From an uncultured Clostridium sp. (GTDB lineage Bacteria; Bacillota; Clostridia; TANB77; CAG-508), in assembly GCA_905213875.1 (NCBI GenBank), contig CAJMJN010000002.1:62001-126000 (forward strand): a DNA stretch of 64,000 nucleotides, in the 5' to 3' direction. The first letter of the stretch is position 1. Every line of letters begins with the position of its first letter. The notes below the pieces were generated by a model. It saw only the letters and a program-made list of their open reading frames with translations, had not been told where the DNA came from and made no database searches. The position numbers were made by a program, and so were the translations under genes. Of the stretch, positions 16,885-25,261 are shown piece by piece.

Positions 16885-18222
16885 ATGCAGATCTTTAATA
16901 ATAAATTTGTGAATTATCTATATTTACAATATAAATATAACAATAAATATTTTAGAAAATATATGAATACTTTAAGAAAGTATGAATATGCAAATAGGAA
17001 AGAATTAGACGATTATACATTGTATCAAATTAAAAAATTATTAGTATATGCTTATGAAAATGTAGAATTTTATAAAGATAGATTTGATGAATGTGAATTT
17101 AATCCATATACATTTAATGAAATCCAAGAAATAGAAAAAATACCAATTCTTACTAAAAAAGAAATTATTGATAATAAAGAAAAAATGATTTCAAAACAAT
17201 TTCGAAATAAAAAACTAAATAAGATAACAACTGGAGGAACAACTGGTACTCCAATGGAATTTTATTTTTCTGAACAAAGTAAATATATAAGACAAGGTAA
17301 CTGGGCAAAGTGGAAATTAAGTAGTAAAGTTGACTATAAATATGATAAATATTGTTATATTGGAAGGATATTGGGATCAAACAGTGCTTGGGAATATAAT
17401 GGAAATATTCTACAAATAGCATCAAATCAACTATCTGTACAAAATGTAAAAAAAATCATAAAAGAAATGGAAAGGTTTCAGCCTAAATATATACAAGGGT
17501 ATGCATCTGCTGTATATATTTTGGCAACAATAATAGAAAGAGAAAACATAGATATTTCTAAAATAATGATAAAATCAATTTTAACCTCATCAGATACTAT
17601 GTTTAAGGAATATAGAGAAAAAATTGAGAAAATATTTCAATGTAAAGTATATGATCATTATGGTCAAAATGAAGATTGTGTTGCAGCGACAGAATGTGAT
17701 GAACATAATGGATATCATATACATGAAGAATCTACTTATATAGAAGTAGTAGATATTTATAGCAATAATAAAATATCAAGTGGAATAGGGAAAATAATAG
17801 GAACAAATTTATTCAATTATGCTATGCCATTGATAAGATATGAAATTGGTGATGTAGGAGAAATTACTCTTGAAAAATGTAAATGTGGAAATGAACATAA
17901 AAGAATCATAAATTTCCAGGGTAGAATAGATGATATAATAAAATTGAAAGATGGAAGAAGAATAGCAGCGGGAAGTTTAAACCAACCAATGAAATATTCT
18001 AATAATGAAATTATAGAATGTCAATATATACAAGAAAGTATGGATGAATTAGTGATAAATGTTGTTCCAGATATAAATTTTTCAGACAAAACATTGAAAA
18101 CGTTTCAAGAAGAATTAGAAACATTGATAGGAAATACTCTAAATATTAAGTTTAATGTGGTAGAAAATATACCAAGAGCAAAAAATGGAAAATATAAATT
18201 TATTATTAGTAAGGTGAAATAG
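16885..18222 (+). CDS. CapK-like adenylate-forming enzyme (phenylacetate-CoA ligase family)
   Basis: 445-aa member of the phenylacetate-CoA ligase/coenzyme F390 synthetase group often found in capsule loci. Visible motifs are the nucleotide-binding TTGGTTGTPMEFYFS, IQGYASAVYILA, a YGQNE core where adenylate-forming enzymes have YG-x-TE, GRIDDIIKLKDGRRI, and the end PRAKNGKYKFIIS with the catalytic Lys. ATG 16885 has GAAAGGA upstream and is preferred to TTG 16852, which would overlap wzx. The substrate is unknown; activation of an acyl or amino-acyl group for attachment to the polysaccharide is a reasonable guess. Confidence 0.78.
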   Translation: MQIFNNKFVNYLYLQYKYNNKYFRKYMNTLRKYEYANRKELDDYTLYQIKKLLVYAYENVEFYKDRFDECEFNPYTFNEIQEIEKIPILTKKEIIDNKEKMISKQFRNKKLNKITTGGTTGTPMEFYFSEQSKYIRQGNWAKWKLSSKVDYKYDKYCYIGRILGSNSAWEYNGNILQIASNQLSVQNVKKIIKEMERFQPKYIQGYASAVYILATIIERENIDISKIMIKSILTSSDTMFKEYREKIEKIFQCKVYDHYGQNEDCVAATECDEHNGYHIHEESTYIEVVDIYSNNKISSGIGKIIGTNLFNYAMPLIRYEIGDVGEITLEKCKCGNEHKRIINFQGRIDDIIKLKDGRRIAAGSLNQPMKYSNNEIIECQYIQESMDELVINVVPDINFSDKTLKTFQEELETLIGNTLNIKFNVVENIPRAKNGKYKFIISKVK

Positions 18223-18223
18223 T

Positions 18224-19384
18224 ATGAATATAAAAGATATAATATTAAAATATGTAAATAAACCAGTGGATAACATAATTAGTTCTCAGACTCTTTATGA
18301 AGCATTATTTGCAAATATAAATATGTATTTAAAATATCATAATAAGGAATTTGAAAATAGATGTAAAAATATATCACAATTAATTGTAAAAAGTCAATTG
18401 CCAGATGGAGGATTTGATATAGGATATAATTTTAGATTTGGAAATAATATGACAAAAAAATCAGAAAAAGAGTCTACAACACCAGAAGTTTTAAGTATTT
18501 ATGCACTATTAAAATATTATGAGATTTTTAAGGACGAAAGTGTTGTAATGTCTATAAAAAAAGGCATGAATTGGATAGAAGAAAAAATATATGAAAAAGA
18601 TGATGGAATATTTGTTATTCCTTATGCCCCATGTTCATACAGAAGTGTTCATATAACAAATGCAATATCTTTTACTGTTGCAACAATTGTGTATTATATG
18701 TATATATTTAAAGATAAACGATTAAAAAATGTATGTGACGGAATGTTAACATATATGAAAAACGAATTAATTATAAAAGATGATATGGGATATTGGAACT
18801 ACTTTGAAAAAGATATGATAGAAGAAAAAGGCTATTTGAAAACAGATAATTATCATATTGCACAACAATTGTATTATCATATTTTGTTAGATAAATATTA
18901 TGAAAATGTAAATAATAAAGAAATAATAAGATTAGTAAGTAATTATATAAAATATAAATTAAAAATTAATTTAGCAGTTCCTTATATTGAAATAGGAGAA
19001 AAAAAGACAAAAGATATCCATTCTTGGGGATATTGTTCTTTATTATTGTGTGCATTATATTTTGAAGAAAATACAACAAAAGAAGATATTAAAGAATATA
19101 TTATGAAATATATGATTAAGGAAGATCATTTTTTACCAATTATAAAAAGTAATGGAGAAGTGATAAATGATGACTATTATCCAAGATCTGATGCTTGGGT
19201 ATTGCATGCATTGTCAGAATATTTATTTATGAATGAAGAAAACAAACAAGTATATGAAATAGTAAATATAGGACTTGAAAAATTAGAAAAAGTTCAATAT
19301 AAAGGTTTAGAAAATCATGCATATACAATGAGAAAAAGGATATTTACAAGATGTATAGAAATAATAAAAGGGAAAGGAAAATAG
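18224..19384 (+). CDS. alpha/alpha-toroid protein of unknown function in capsule locus
   Basis: 386 aa, mostly helical, without signal peptide or membrane helix. Repeated motifs such as QLPDGGFDIGYNF, TPEVLSIYALLKYYEIF, MGYWNYFEK, HSWGYCSLLLCALYF and YPRSDAWVLHALSEYLF resemble the repeated hairpins of (alpha/alpha)6 toroids found in terpenoid cyclases, six-hairpin glycosidases and C5-epimerases. I do not recognise a specific family. It starts one base after the CapK-like stop and ends three bases before the next GT4, so it is part of the operon and probably acts on the same polysaccharide or its substituent. Confidence 0.7.
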   Translation: MNIKDIILKYVNKPVDNIISSQTLYEALFANINMYLKYHNKEFENRCKNISQLIVKSQLPDGGFDIGYNFRFGNNMTKKSEKESTTPEVLSIYALLKYYEIFKDESVVMSIKKGMNWIEEKIYEKDDGIFVIPYAPCSYRSVHITNAISFTVATIVYYMYIFKDKRLKNVCDGMLTYMKNELIIKDDMGYWNYFEKDMIEEKGYLKTDNYHIAQQLYYHILLDKYYENVNNKEIIRLVSNYIKYKLKINLAVPYIEIGEKKTKDIHSWGYCSLLLCALYFEENTTKEDIKEYIMKYMIKEDHFLPIIKSNGEVINDDYYPRSDAWVLHALSEYLFMNEENKQVYEIVNIGLEKLEKVQYKGLENHAYTMRKRIFTRCIEIIKGKGK

Positions 19385-19387
19385 TAA

Positions 19388-20566
19388 ATGAAATACTGGA
19401 TTATAACAAATGAGTATTTTCCTAAAAAAGGAGGACTTGTTTCTTATACAAGAAATTTAGCCTTAGAAATAAAGAAACAAGGAAAAGATATAGAAATTGT
19501 TACATCTAATTCCAAAGATAGTGAATTAAAAGAAATAGAATATATAGAAGGGATAAAAGTGCATAGAGTAGATTTTTCAAGAGTTCCTATAATATTACGT
19601 TTATTTTCACCTATTGTATATTATTATCGAATAAAGAAATATTTGCATAAATTAGATGTAAAATCAGAGGATGTTGTCATATCAAGATTTTATTCTTTTG
19701 CGTTAGCGATGTGCAAAAGTAAAAATGTGAAAAAACATATTTTTATAACTCCTTTAATTGCGGAAAAATTACAAAAGATGGAAGCAAAGAAAAGTAAAGG
19801 AATAAGAAAATTATACTATTATTTTATATTACCTCAAATAAAGTTTTTAGATACACAAGCAATTAAACACACACCATATATAGGAGTATTAAGTAAATCT
19901 AAAAGAGATGAGATTGAAAAAGAGTATAAAATTAAAAATGTAAAAATATGTGAACCAGGAATAGACATAAATAGATTTAATATTCCAACAAAAGAAATGA
20001 AAGAAACTATTAGAAAAAACAATAAAATAGAAATTAAAGAAAAAATGTTATTATGTGTATGTAGGTTATCTCCAGAGAAGAATTTAGAAATACTAATTGA
20101 AGCAATGAAATTATTAGAAAATAAAAATATTTATCTATATATTGTAGGAGAAGGAAGATTAAAAGGAAAACTAGAAGAATTAATCGAAAAATTAAATTTG
20201 CAAAAATATGTTAAATTATTAGGAGCAAAGAATAATGTGGAAGATTACTATAAAATGGCAGACGTATTTATTCTTCCGAGCAAATATGAAGGCTTTGGAC
20301 ATGTATATATAGAAGCGCTAGCAACGGGTGTTATCTCTATAGCGACAAAACAAGAAATACCCAACTGTATTACAGCTGGTGATGAAATTATTGAAAATGA
20401 TAAAATTGGGGAACTGGTAAAATATGATAGTAAGGAAGATATAGCTAATAAAATAGAGAAATGTTTTCAAAAAGCAACTGAAAATATAGAATACAGAAGA
20501 AAGTATATATTAAGTAAATATACTTGGAAAAAACATTTAGATAAAATAATGAGGAGCTTTGAATAG
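19388..20566 (+). CDS. glycosyltransferase family 4
   Basis: 392-aa GT-B transferase. N-terminal motif ITNEYFPKKGGLVSYTRNLA; C-terminal nucleotide-sugar domain with LCVCRLSPEKNLEILIEAM, YIVGEGRLKGKL, LLGAKNNVEDYYKMADVFILPS and the E-x7-E region KYEGFGHVYIEALATG. It is the third recognisable sugar transferase of the operon, so with the PglC-like initiator the repeat unit may hold about four sugars. Acceptor and donor cannot be inferred. The start is ATG 19388, three bases after the previous stop. Confidence 0.87.
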   Translation: MKYWIITNEYFPKKGGLVSYTRNLALEIKKQGKDIEIVTSNSKDSELKEIEYIEGIKVHRVDFSRVPIILRLFSPIVYYYRIKKYLHKLDVKSEDVVISRFYSFALAMCKSKNVKKHIFITPLIAEKLQKMEAKKSKGIRKLYYYFILPQIKFLDTQAIKHTPYIGVLSKSKRDEIEKEYKIKNVKICEPGIDINRFNIPTKEMKETIRKNNKIEIKEKMLLCVCRLSPEKNLEILIEAMKLLENKNIYLYIVGEGRLKGKLEELIEKLNLQKYVKLLGAKNNVEDYYKMADVFILPSKYEGFGHVYIEALATGVISIATKQEIPNCITAGDEIIENDKIGELVKYDSKEDIANKIEKCFQKATENIEYRRKYILSKYTWKKHLDKIMRSFE

Positions 20567-20569
20567 ATT

Positions 20570-21799
20570 ATGGACAAAAAGAAGAATGAGAACTATAAAA
20601 TATTGATACCAATACTTATATTGATTTTTTTCCCTTTTCCATCTAAAGTTTTAGGATATTCAACGGCCTTATATATAAGCGATATGGTGTTGATAAGTTA
20701 TTTATTGTTTGGAGCAATAAATAATAGATATAAGATACCACTAAATAATACAACTTATTTGTTGATAGGAATGATGGTTGTTAATATTATAGGGATAATT
20801 ATAGGAGTATTGAAAGGATATGCAGAAATAAGACAATTAATGGAAATCGTAAGAACTTCGGAGTGGATAATAATATATATATATAATTATAATCTAATAA
20901 AAAGAAATCAAGAAGTAGAAACAGCTTTTTTAAAATCAATAAAAGTAATATTACTTTTATTAATTCCTTTCGTAATAATAGAGCTATTCAATTTGCCAGG
21001 AAAAAATTTGTTGAGAAATTTTTATGAATTAAGTAAATCAGGAAATATATACCAATATTATAATAGGATTTCAGGACCATTAAGAAACCCTAATTTTTTA
21101 GGAATATTTATGATAATTATACTTAATTTTGTATTAATATCAAATTATAAGTTAATGACAAAAGTATTATTTGCTATAATAAGTATAGGAATAATTTATT
21201 TTACAGGTTCAAGAACAGCAATCATAATTTCTATAATAACAATAATTATAACATGTTTAACTAATTTAAAAATAAATAGGTCAAGAAAAGAAATTATAAA
21301 AAGTATTATTGCTATTATAACTATTTTATTAGTATGTTTATTAGTTATTCAAAAAAACTCAAAACTATTCTATTCTGTAAGAATTAATGAATTAAAAGAT
21401 GATATGGATGATTTTAGTGGAAGAAGCCAAATATGGGAAAAATATGAAAAAGATATTCAAGCAAATATTTTAGTAGGAAATGGAATTGTAAAGAGTAATG
21501 AAATAATTTTTGACAATTTGTATATACAATATATGTACTATTATGGAATAGTAGGCATTATTGTATTAATATGTTTGTTTGTAAAAAACATTGCTAAAAT
21601 ATATAAATTGTACATTTTAGAAAAAGATTTAAAACGAAAGAAATTTGTATTAGGAATTTTTGCAATTCAAATTATTATTATAGTTTCTGGAGTGACAATT
21701 CAGATTTTAGATTCCTTGCAAATATTCTATTTCTATATATTAGCAATGGCATATATAGATGTTAGGTACAGTAATTTGACAGATGTGAAATTAAAATAA
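20570..21799 (+). CDS. O-antigen/capsule polymerase (Wzy-like)
   Basis: 409-aa membrane protein with about ten hydrophobic helices and one large external loop, as in Wzy/WaaL proteins. The most conserved part is NRISGPLRNPNFLGIFMIIIL and TGSRTAIIISIITI, followed by the loop with DFSGRSQIWEKYEKDIQ and LVGNGIV. It should polymerise flipped repeat units. It is the last gene of the operon, closed by the terminator at 21812. Its C-terminal neighbour is the toxin-antitoxin-chaperone module, not wzz. Confidence 0.85.
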   Translation: MDKKKNENYKILIPILILIFFPFPSKVLGYSTALYISDMVLISYLLFGAINNRYKIPLNNTTYLLIGMMVVNIIGIIIGVLKGYAEIRQLMEIVRTSEWIIIYIYNYNLIKRNQEVETAFLKSIKVILLLLIPFVIIELFNLPGKNLLRNFYELSKSGNIYQYYNRISGPLRNPNFLGIFMIIILNFVLISNYKLMTKVLFAIISIGIIYFTGSRTAIIISIITIIITCLTNLKINRSRKEIIKSIIAIITILLVCLLVIQKNSKLFYSVRINELKDDMDDFSGRSQIWEKYEKDIQANILVGNGIVKSNEIIFDNLYIQYMYYYGIVGIIVLICLFVKNIAKIYKLYILEKDLKRKKFVLGIFAIQIIIIVSGVTIQILDSLQIFYFYILAMAYIDVRYSNLTDVKLK

Positions 21800-21811
21800 A
21801 AAATTATATTA

Positions 21812-21849
21812 ATATCCAAGAAACTTTTGAAGCCTTGGATTATTTTTTA
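21812..21849 (+). terminator. Rho-independent terminator after polysaccharide operon
   Basis: ATCCAAG (21814-21820) pairs with CTTGGAT (21834-21840) around a 13-base loop, followed by a T-rich run. It insulates the polysaccharide operon from the next promoter. Confidence 0.8.
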
Positions 21850-21885
21850 TTACAATAAAAAAGGAAAAAATAATTTATTAGGTTG

Positions 21886-21930
21886 TTGACAAAATAATAT
21901 GTATGCCTTATAATATTACTTATAAGTAAT
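21886..21930 (+). promoter_or_regulatory. promoter and palindromic operator of the toxin-antitoxin-chaperone module
   Basis: Consensus -35 TTGACA (21886-21891) and -10 TATAAT (21909-21914), spacer 17, the strongest promoter match I see in the window. Directly after the -10 box lies a perfect 16-base palindrome, 21915-21930 (ATTACTTATAAGTAAT), covering the likely start of transcription. The position and symmetry suit an operator bound by the HTH antitoxin encoded downstream, as in autoregulated type II systems. Confidence 0.8.
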
Positions 21931-21947
21931 AACAAAGGAGAAGGAAA

Positions 21948-21977
21948 ATGAGAAATAGATACATAAGGAGTAGATGA
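21948..21977 (+). CDS. nine-residue Arg-rich leader peptide before toxin gene
   Basis: ATG 21948 follows AAAGGAGAAGG, a strong ribosome site, and encodes MRNRYIRSR then TGA 21975-21977. Four of nine codons are Arg (AGA, AGA, AGG, AGA). Its stop overlaps the toxin ATG 21974 (ATGA), so ribosomes finishing the leader could reinitiate on the toxin gene, whose own ribosome site (AAGGAG 21965-21970) lies only 3 bases away. Expression of so short a peptide cannot be proved from sequence. It might instead be chance, with toxin translation starting at GTG 21980. Confidence 0.5.
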   Translation: MRNRYIRSR

Positions 21978-22405
21978 ATGTGAGTGCTAAAGATGATTTT
22001 ACAGCAATGCTAGAAATATTGAAATTAATGCACAATGTGGATTATGTTGAACAAGTTATAGATGATATAAGTAAGCTTGTAAAAACGGATAAATTAGAAT
22101 TCATGGATGAATTTACAAGAAATATGTCAAGAAAAAATCAGAAAAAGCATAATAGATATGAGCCTTTAATGAAACTAACAAAAAATCAAAAACGAAGATT
22201 AGATGGAAGAAAACTATATCGATACGAATATAGAAAAAATTCAAATTTTAGATGTATATATTTAGCAAAAGATGCATATAATAATATGATTATATTGTTA
22301 GCTTTTAATGAAGACGGAGACAAAAGTAAAGGAAAAGGCAATTATGATTTAAATATAGAGAAAGCTATAAAAAGATATGAAAGTTTTAAAAAGAGTATGA
22401 GGTAA
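21974..22405 (+). CDS. RelE/HigB-like toxin of a toxin-antitoxin-chaperone system
   Basis: 143-aa basic protein. The second half matches the HigB/RelE-superfamily core: KRRLDGRKLYRYEYRKNSNFRC, a strand IYLAKDAYNNMIILLAF, then a Lys-rich segment and the helix NIEKAIKRYESFKKS. HigB-type toxins cleave mRNA on the ribosome; the N-terminal 70 residues are extra helical sequence. It sits first in a three-gene unit before an HTH antitoxin and a SecB-like protein. Start is uncertain between ATG 21974 (coupled to the leader stop) and GTG 21980 (better spaced from AAGGAG). Toxicity is inferred, not shown. Confidence 0.78.
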   Translation: MNVSAKDDFTAMLEILKLMHNVDYVEQVIDDISKLVKTDKLEFMDEFTRNMSRKNQKKHNRYEPLMKLTKNQKRRLDGRKLYRYEYRKNSNFRCIYLAKDAYNNMIILLAFNEDGDKSKGKGNYDLNIEKAIKRYESFKKSMR

Positions 22406-22410
22406 AGAAT

Positions 22411-22899
22411 ATGGAAAAGGTATATATTGAAAATGTAAATAAAAGTGAAAATTTAAAAGTTAGTCGAGAAGTAAAAGAAATTTTTGATTTAAATGAAATT
22501 TATTATTCTATTTCAAAAATGATATTACAATATAGAGAAGACTATAATTTAACACAAAAAGAATTAGCAAAAAAGTTAGAAGTAAATCAAACAATGATAT
22601 CAAAAATAGAAAGTGGAAAATATAATCCTACATTTAAGCAAATATATAAAATTTCAAGCAAATTAACACATTCGGCTGATATGTTCAAAGAAATATTAAG
22701 AAACATATTAAGGAGTTTAGATAAAGTTGATTATATTATAAATGTTAAAATGACAAAAAATATAAATGAATACAAGTTAAAAAAGTACTATAAGAGCGAT
22801 GATAAAAATAACGTGTTATATGTACAAGAATTTTACATTAATAATGAAGGAGAAAAAAACAATGAAAGAAATACAAGCAAGTATACAATTAATGGATAG
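22411..22899 (+). CDS. XRE/HigA-like HTH antitoxin with C-terminal extension
   Basis: 162 aa. The helix-turn-helix domain lies at about residues 40-85 (LTQKELAKKLEVNQTMISKIESGKYNP read in parts). After it comes a C-terminal extension of about 75 residues ending NEGEKNNERNTSKYTING. In tripartite toxin-antitoxin-chaperone systems the antitoxin carries such an extension, the chaperone-addiction region, which must be bound by the SecB-like chaperone to avoid aggregation or proteolysis. The last 38 bases overlap the start of the SecB-like gene. Ribosome site GAGGT 22400-22404. Likely also the repressor of the palindrome at 21915. Confidence 0.85.
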   Translation: MEKVYIENVNKSENLKVSREVKEIFDLNEIYYSISKMILQYREDYNLTQKELAKKLEVNQTMISKIESGKYNPTFKQIYKISSKLTHSADMFKEILRNILRSLDKVDYIINVKMTKNINEYKLKKYYKSDDKNNVLYVQEFYINNEGEKNNERNTSKYTING

Positions 22900-23296
22900 T
22901 TATATAAAAAATTATAATCTAAATTTAAAAGGAAGATTAACAGGTGAAGAAAAAGTAGATTTAGGATGTTCTATTACTTTTGAAATTGTAAAGATAGAAA
23001 AAAAAGAAGAGAATCAGATTGGTCAAATAAAAATGAAATATCAAATTGAAATAATAAAAAAGGAAGAAATATTTGGAAGAATTGAATTAGAAATTCAAGG
23101 ACTTTTTGAGACTGATAAAAATTTATCAAAAGAGGAATTTGAAAATATTTTAAAATATAATGGAGCACCCGTAATATCTAATATTGCTCGTTCATATATT
23201 ATATCTAATACATCTTTAAGTGAAATGCCAACAATAAGAATTCCTTTAATTAATTTTGTTGAATTTTTTGATAAAGCTAATAAGACAAATAAATAG
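22862..23296 (+). CDS. SecB-like chaperone of the toxin-antitoxin-chaperone system
   Basis: 144-aa protein read from ATG 22862 (AAGGAG at 22847-22852; an upstream in-frame ATG lies deep inside the antitoxin). The SecB fold is recognised by GLFET, the LKYNGAPVISNIARSYI segment (compare the SecB pattern of a Pro followed by an aromatic/Ala-Arg helix), and the final P-x-NF-type motif IPLINFVEFF. Clostridia normally lack export SecB, so a SecB-like protein beside a HigBA pair points to antitoxin-specific chaperoning, as with Rv1957 of M. tuberculosis. Sequence similarity to SecB is low, so this call rests on motif spacing and context. Confidence 0.8.
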   Translation: MKEIQASIQLMDSYIKNYNLNLKGRLTGEEKVDLGCSITFEIVKIEKKEENQIGQIKMKYQIEIIKKEEIFGRIELEIQGLFETDKNLSKEEFENILKYNGAPVISNIARSYIISNTSLSEMPTIRIPLINFVEFFDKANKTNK

Positions 23297-23336
23297 AACA
23301 AATAATATTCTTAATATTAAAATTTATGTTTGATAA

Positions 23337-23380
23337 AGCTCGGTTCTATATTGAATAATATATAGAAAGGGGCTTTTATT
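23337..23380 (+). terminator. imperfect hairpin terminator after chaperone gene
   Basis: TTCTATAT (23344-23351) can pair with ATATAGAA (23360-23367) with a weaker lower stem of AGC and GCT, followed by TTTTATT. Placement 40 bases after the SecB-like stop supports termination; the internal mismatches lower confidence. Confidence 0.5.
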
Positions 23381-23410
23381 ACAATATCTTGATTTTTTTT
23401 GCTAAAAATC

Positions 23411-23439
23411 TTGCAAAAAAACAAACTTAAATGTATACT
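23411..23439 (+). promoter_or_regulatory. promoter of the Wzz/BY-kinase/phosphatase genes
   Basis: TTGCAA (23411-23416) and TATACT (23434-23439), spacer 17, about 50 bases before the Wzz-like start. The chain-length control genes therefore have their own promoter, separate from the polysaccharide operon. Confidence 0.65.
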
Positions 23440-23490
23440 ATAAAAGTGCAAAAAACAAAAGAAAAATAAGAAAACAATAAGGGGGAAAAA

Positions 23491-24201
23491 ATGGAAGAAT
23501 TAGATTTAAAAGAATTATTTGTAATGTTTTGGAACAAAAAAGCACAAATAATATTAGTAGTATTAATATTTATAGCAATAGGAGTAATATATACAGTAGG
23601 ATTTACAACACCTAAATATAGCGCTTCAACATCGTTACTATTAGCTGGCTCAGGCTCTAGTGGAACACAAACAAATACAATAACAACAACAGATGTAACA
23701 TTAAACTCTAAACTAGTTTCAACATATAGTGAATTAGTAAAAAGTAAAAATGTATTAGGACAAGTTATTTCAAATTTAAACATAAATGAAAATTATGAAA
23801 CTTTAAAAAATAACATTTCAGTAACAAATGTAAAAGATACAGAAATGATAAAAATCACAGTAACTACTGAAAATGCACAAAATGCAGCTAAAATAGCAAA
23901 TGAAACAGCAAAAGTATTCATAGAAAAAGTGGCAAATGATTTTTACAACATAAATAATGTTCATATTGTAGATGAAGCAGAAGTTAATACAACACCATCA
24001 AATATTAACCATAAAAAAGATATTTTAATATTTGCCTTTATTGGTTTAGTCATATCAGTAATATATGTTTTAATTGCTAATATGTTAGATACTACAATAA
24101 AAACAGCAGAAGAAGTAGAAAAAGAATATAAATTGCCTGTATTGGCTTCAATACCATTATATGCAGGTGATGCACAAAAAGGAAAAGGAGGAAGAAGATA
24201 A
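23491..24201 (+). CDS. Wzz-type chain-length determinant / BY-kinase activator (CapA/YveK-like)
   Basis: 236 aa with the Wzz domain: a cytosolic start (LDLKELFVMFWNKKAQ), first membrane helix about 18-36, an extracellular Thr/Ser- and coiled-coil-rich region, a second helix about 173-195 and a short cytosolic tail KGKGGRR. In Firmicutes this protein is the transmembrane activator of the separate cytosolic tyrosine kinase encoded next. The stop overlaps the kinase ATG by one base. Ribosome site AAGGGGG. Confidence 0.9.
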   Translation: MEELDLKELFVMFWNKKAQIILVVLIFIAIGVIYTVGFTTPKYSASTSLLLAGSGSSGTQTNTITTTDVTLNSKLVSTYSELVKSKNVLGQVISNLNINENYETLKNNISVTNVKDTEMIKITVTTENAQNAAKIANETAKVFIEKVANDFYNINNVHIVDEAEVNTTPSNINHKKDILIFAFIGLVISVIYVLIANMLDTTIKTAEEVEKEYKLPVLASIPLYAGDAQKGKGGRR

Positions 24202-25234
24202 TGAAAAGAGAATTAATAGTACATCAAGATCCAAAATCTCCAATTTCTGAAGTGTTTAGAACATTAAGAACTAATATTCAATTTATGAATACTAAAGGAA
24301 AATTGAAACGATATTAGTAACATCAACTTTACCAGGTGAAGGTAAAAGCTGGGTATCATCAAACTTAGCAGTAACTTTTGCTCAAGCAGGTAAAAAAGTT
24401 GTATTAATAGATGCAGATATGAGAAAAGGAAGACAATATTCAATATTTGAAGTTTCACCAAGACCAGGGCTTTCAAATTATTTATCAGGAATAGATGAAA
24501 CTAATGACGAAAATAAGGAATTAGATTTAGCAGACTACATACAAGAAACAGATGTAGAAAATTTATACTTGATAGCAGCAGGTAATATTCCACCAAATCC
24601 AGCAGAACTTTTAATTGCTCCACAAATGGTTGATTTATTAGAACAATTAAAAGAAATATGTGATATTGTTATAATAGATGGAACACCAAGCCAATTAGTT
24701 ACAGATGCTTTGATATTAACAAGATTAGTTGATTCAACATTAATTGTAACTGCCAGTAAGCAAACTAAGAAAGAGGATTTAAAAAGAATTATTGCTAATA
24801 TTCAACAAGTAGGCGGAAAAATTGCTGGGGTAGTTGTAAATAAAATGCCAATGAATGCTAAAAAATATGAACAATCATATTATTATGGTTCTACTTCTAT
24901 GTCAAGAACAAAAAACAATAATAGAACAGCACAAAGAAGTGCATCAAGAACGACAACTAAGAGACAAAATAGAGAAATGTATAATAGAGCTTCAAATTTA
25001 ATGGCTCAAAGTGGAAATAGAAAAATAAGTAGCAAACAAGAAATAGCAGATATTAAGCAAAATCAAGATATGGAAGCAAACAGCAAGACATATGAACAAA
25101 CAGATGAAATACCAACAGCATTACAAAATAAAATAAAAATAGAGAATAAAGAAGAAATATCAACTGAAAAGACACAAGAGATATTAAATCAAATAAATCA
25201 ATATCTAGATGAAGAAAAGAAAAAAATGAATTAA
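24201..25234 (+). CDS. bacterial tyrosine kinase (CapB/YwqD-like), broken by a -1 frameshift
   Basis: ATG 24201 follows GGAGGAAG and reads MKRELIVHQDPKSPISEVFRTLRTNIQF, the normal start of a BY-kinase, but stops at TAG 24315-24317. One base is missing in the A-rich stretch 24299-24308. In the downstream frame the protein continues ILVTSTLPGEGKSW (Walker A), VVLIDADMRKG (Walker A'), IVIIDGTPSQLVTDA (Walker B) and a C-terminal Tyr cluster (EQSYYYG) for autophosphorylation, ending at 25234. Restored length is about 344 aa. It regulates capsule length with its Wzz partner and the phosphatase. It could be an inactivated or phase-variable allele, or a sequencing error in a homopolymer. Confidence 0.82.
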
Positions 25235-25261
25235 TAAGGGGAACAAAAGGAGAAAAAGTCA

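Noticed and set aside
22862..23296. General export chaperone SecB
   Set aside because: Clostridia normally lack the SecB pathway, and the gene overlaps an antitoxin gene, so a dedicated antitoxin chaperone is the better reading.
24306..24314. CGA in the BY-kinase frameshift as another recoding codon
   Set aside because: CGA is read normally as Arg in several intact genes (for example the VanZ-like, PglF-like and PglC-like genes), and the shift here is in the opposite direction.
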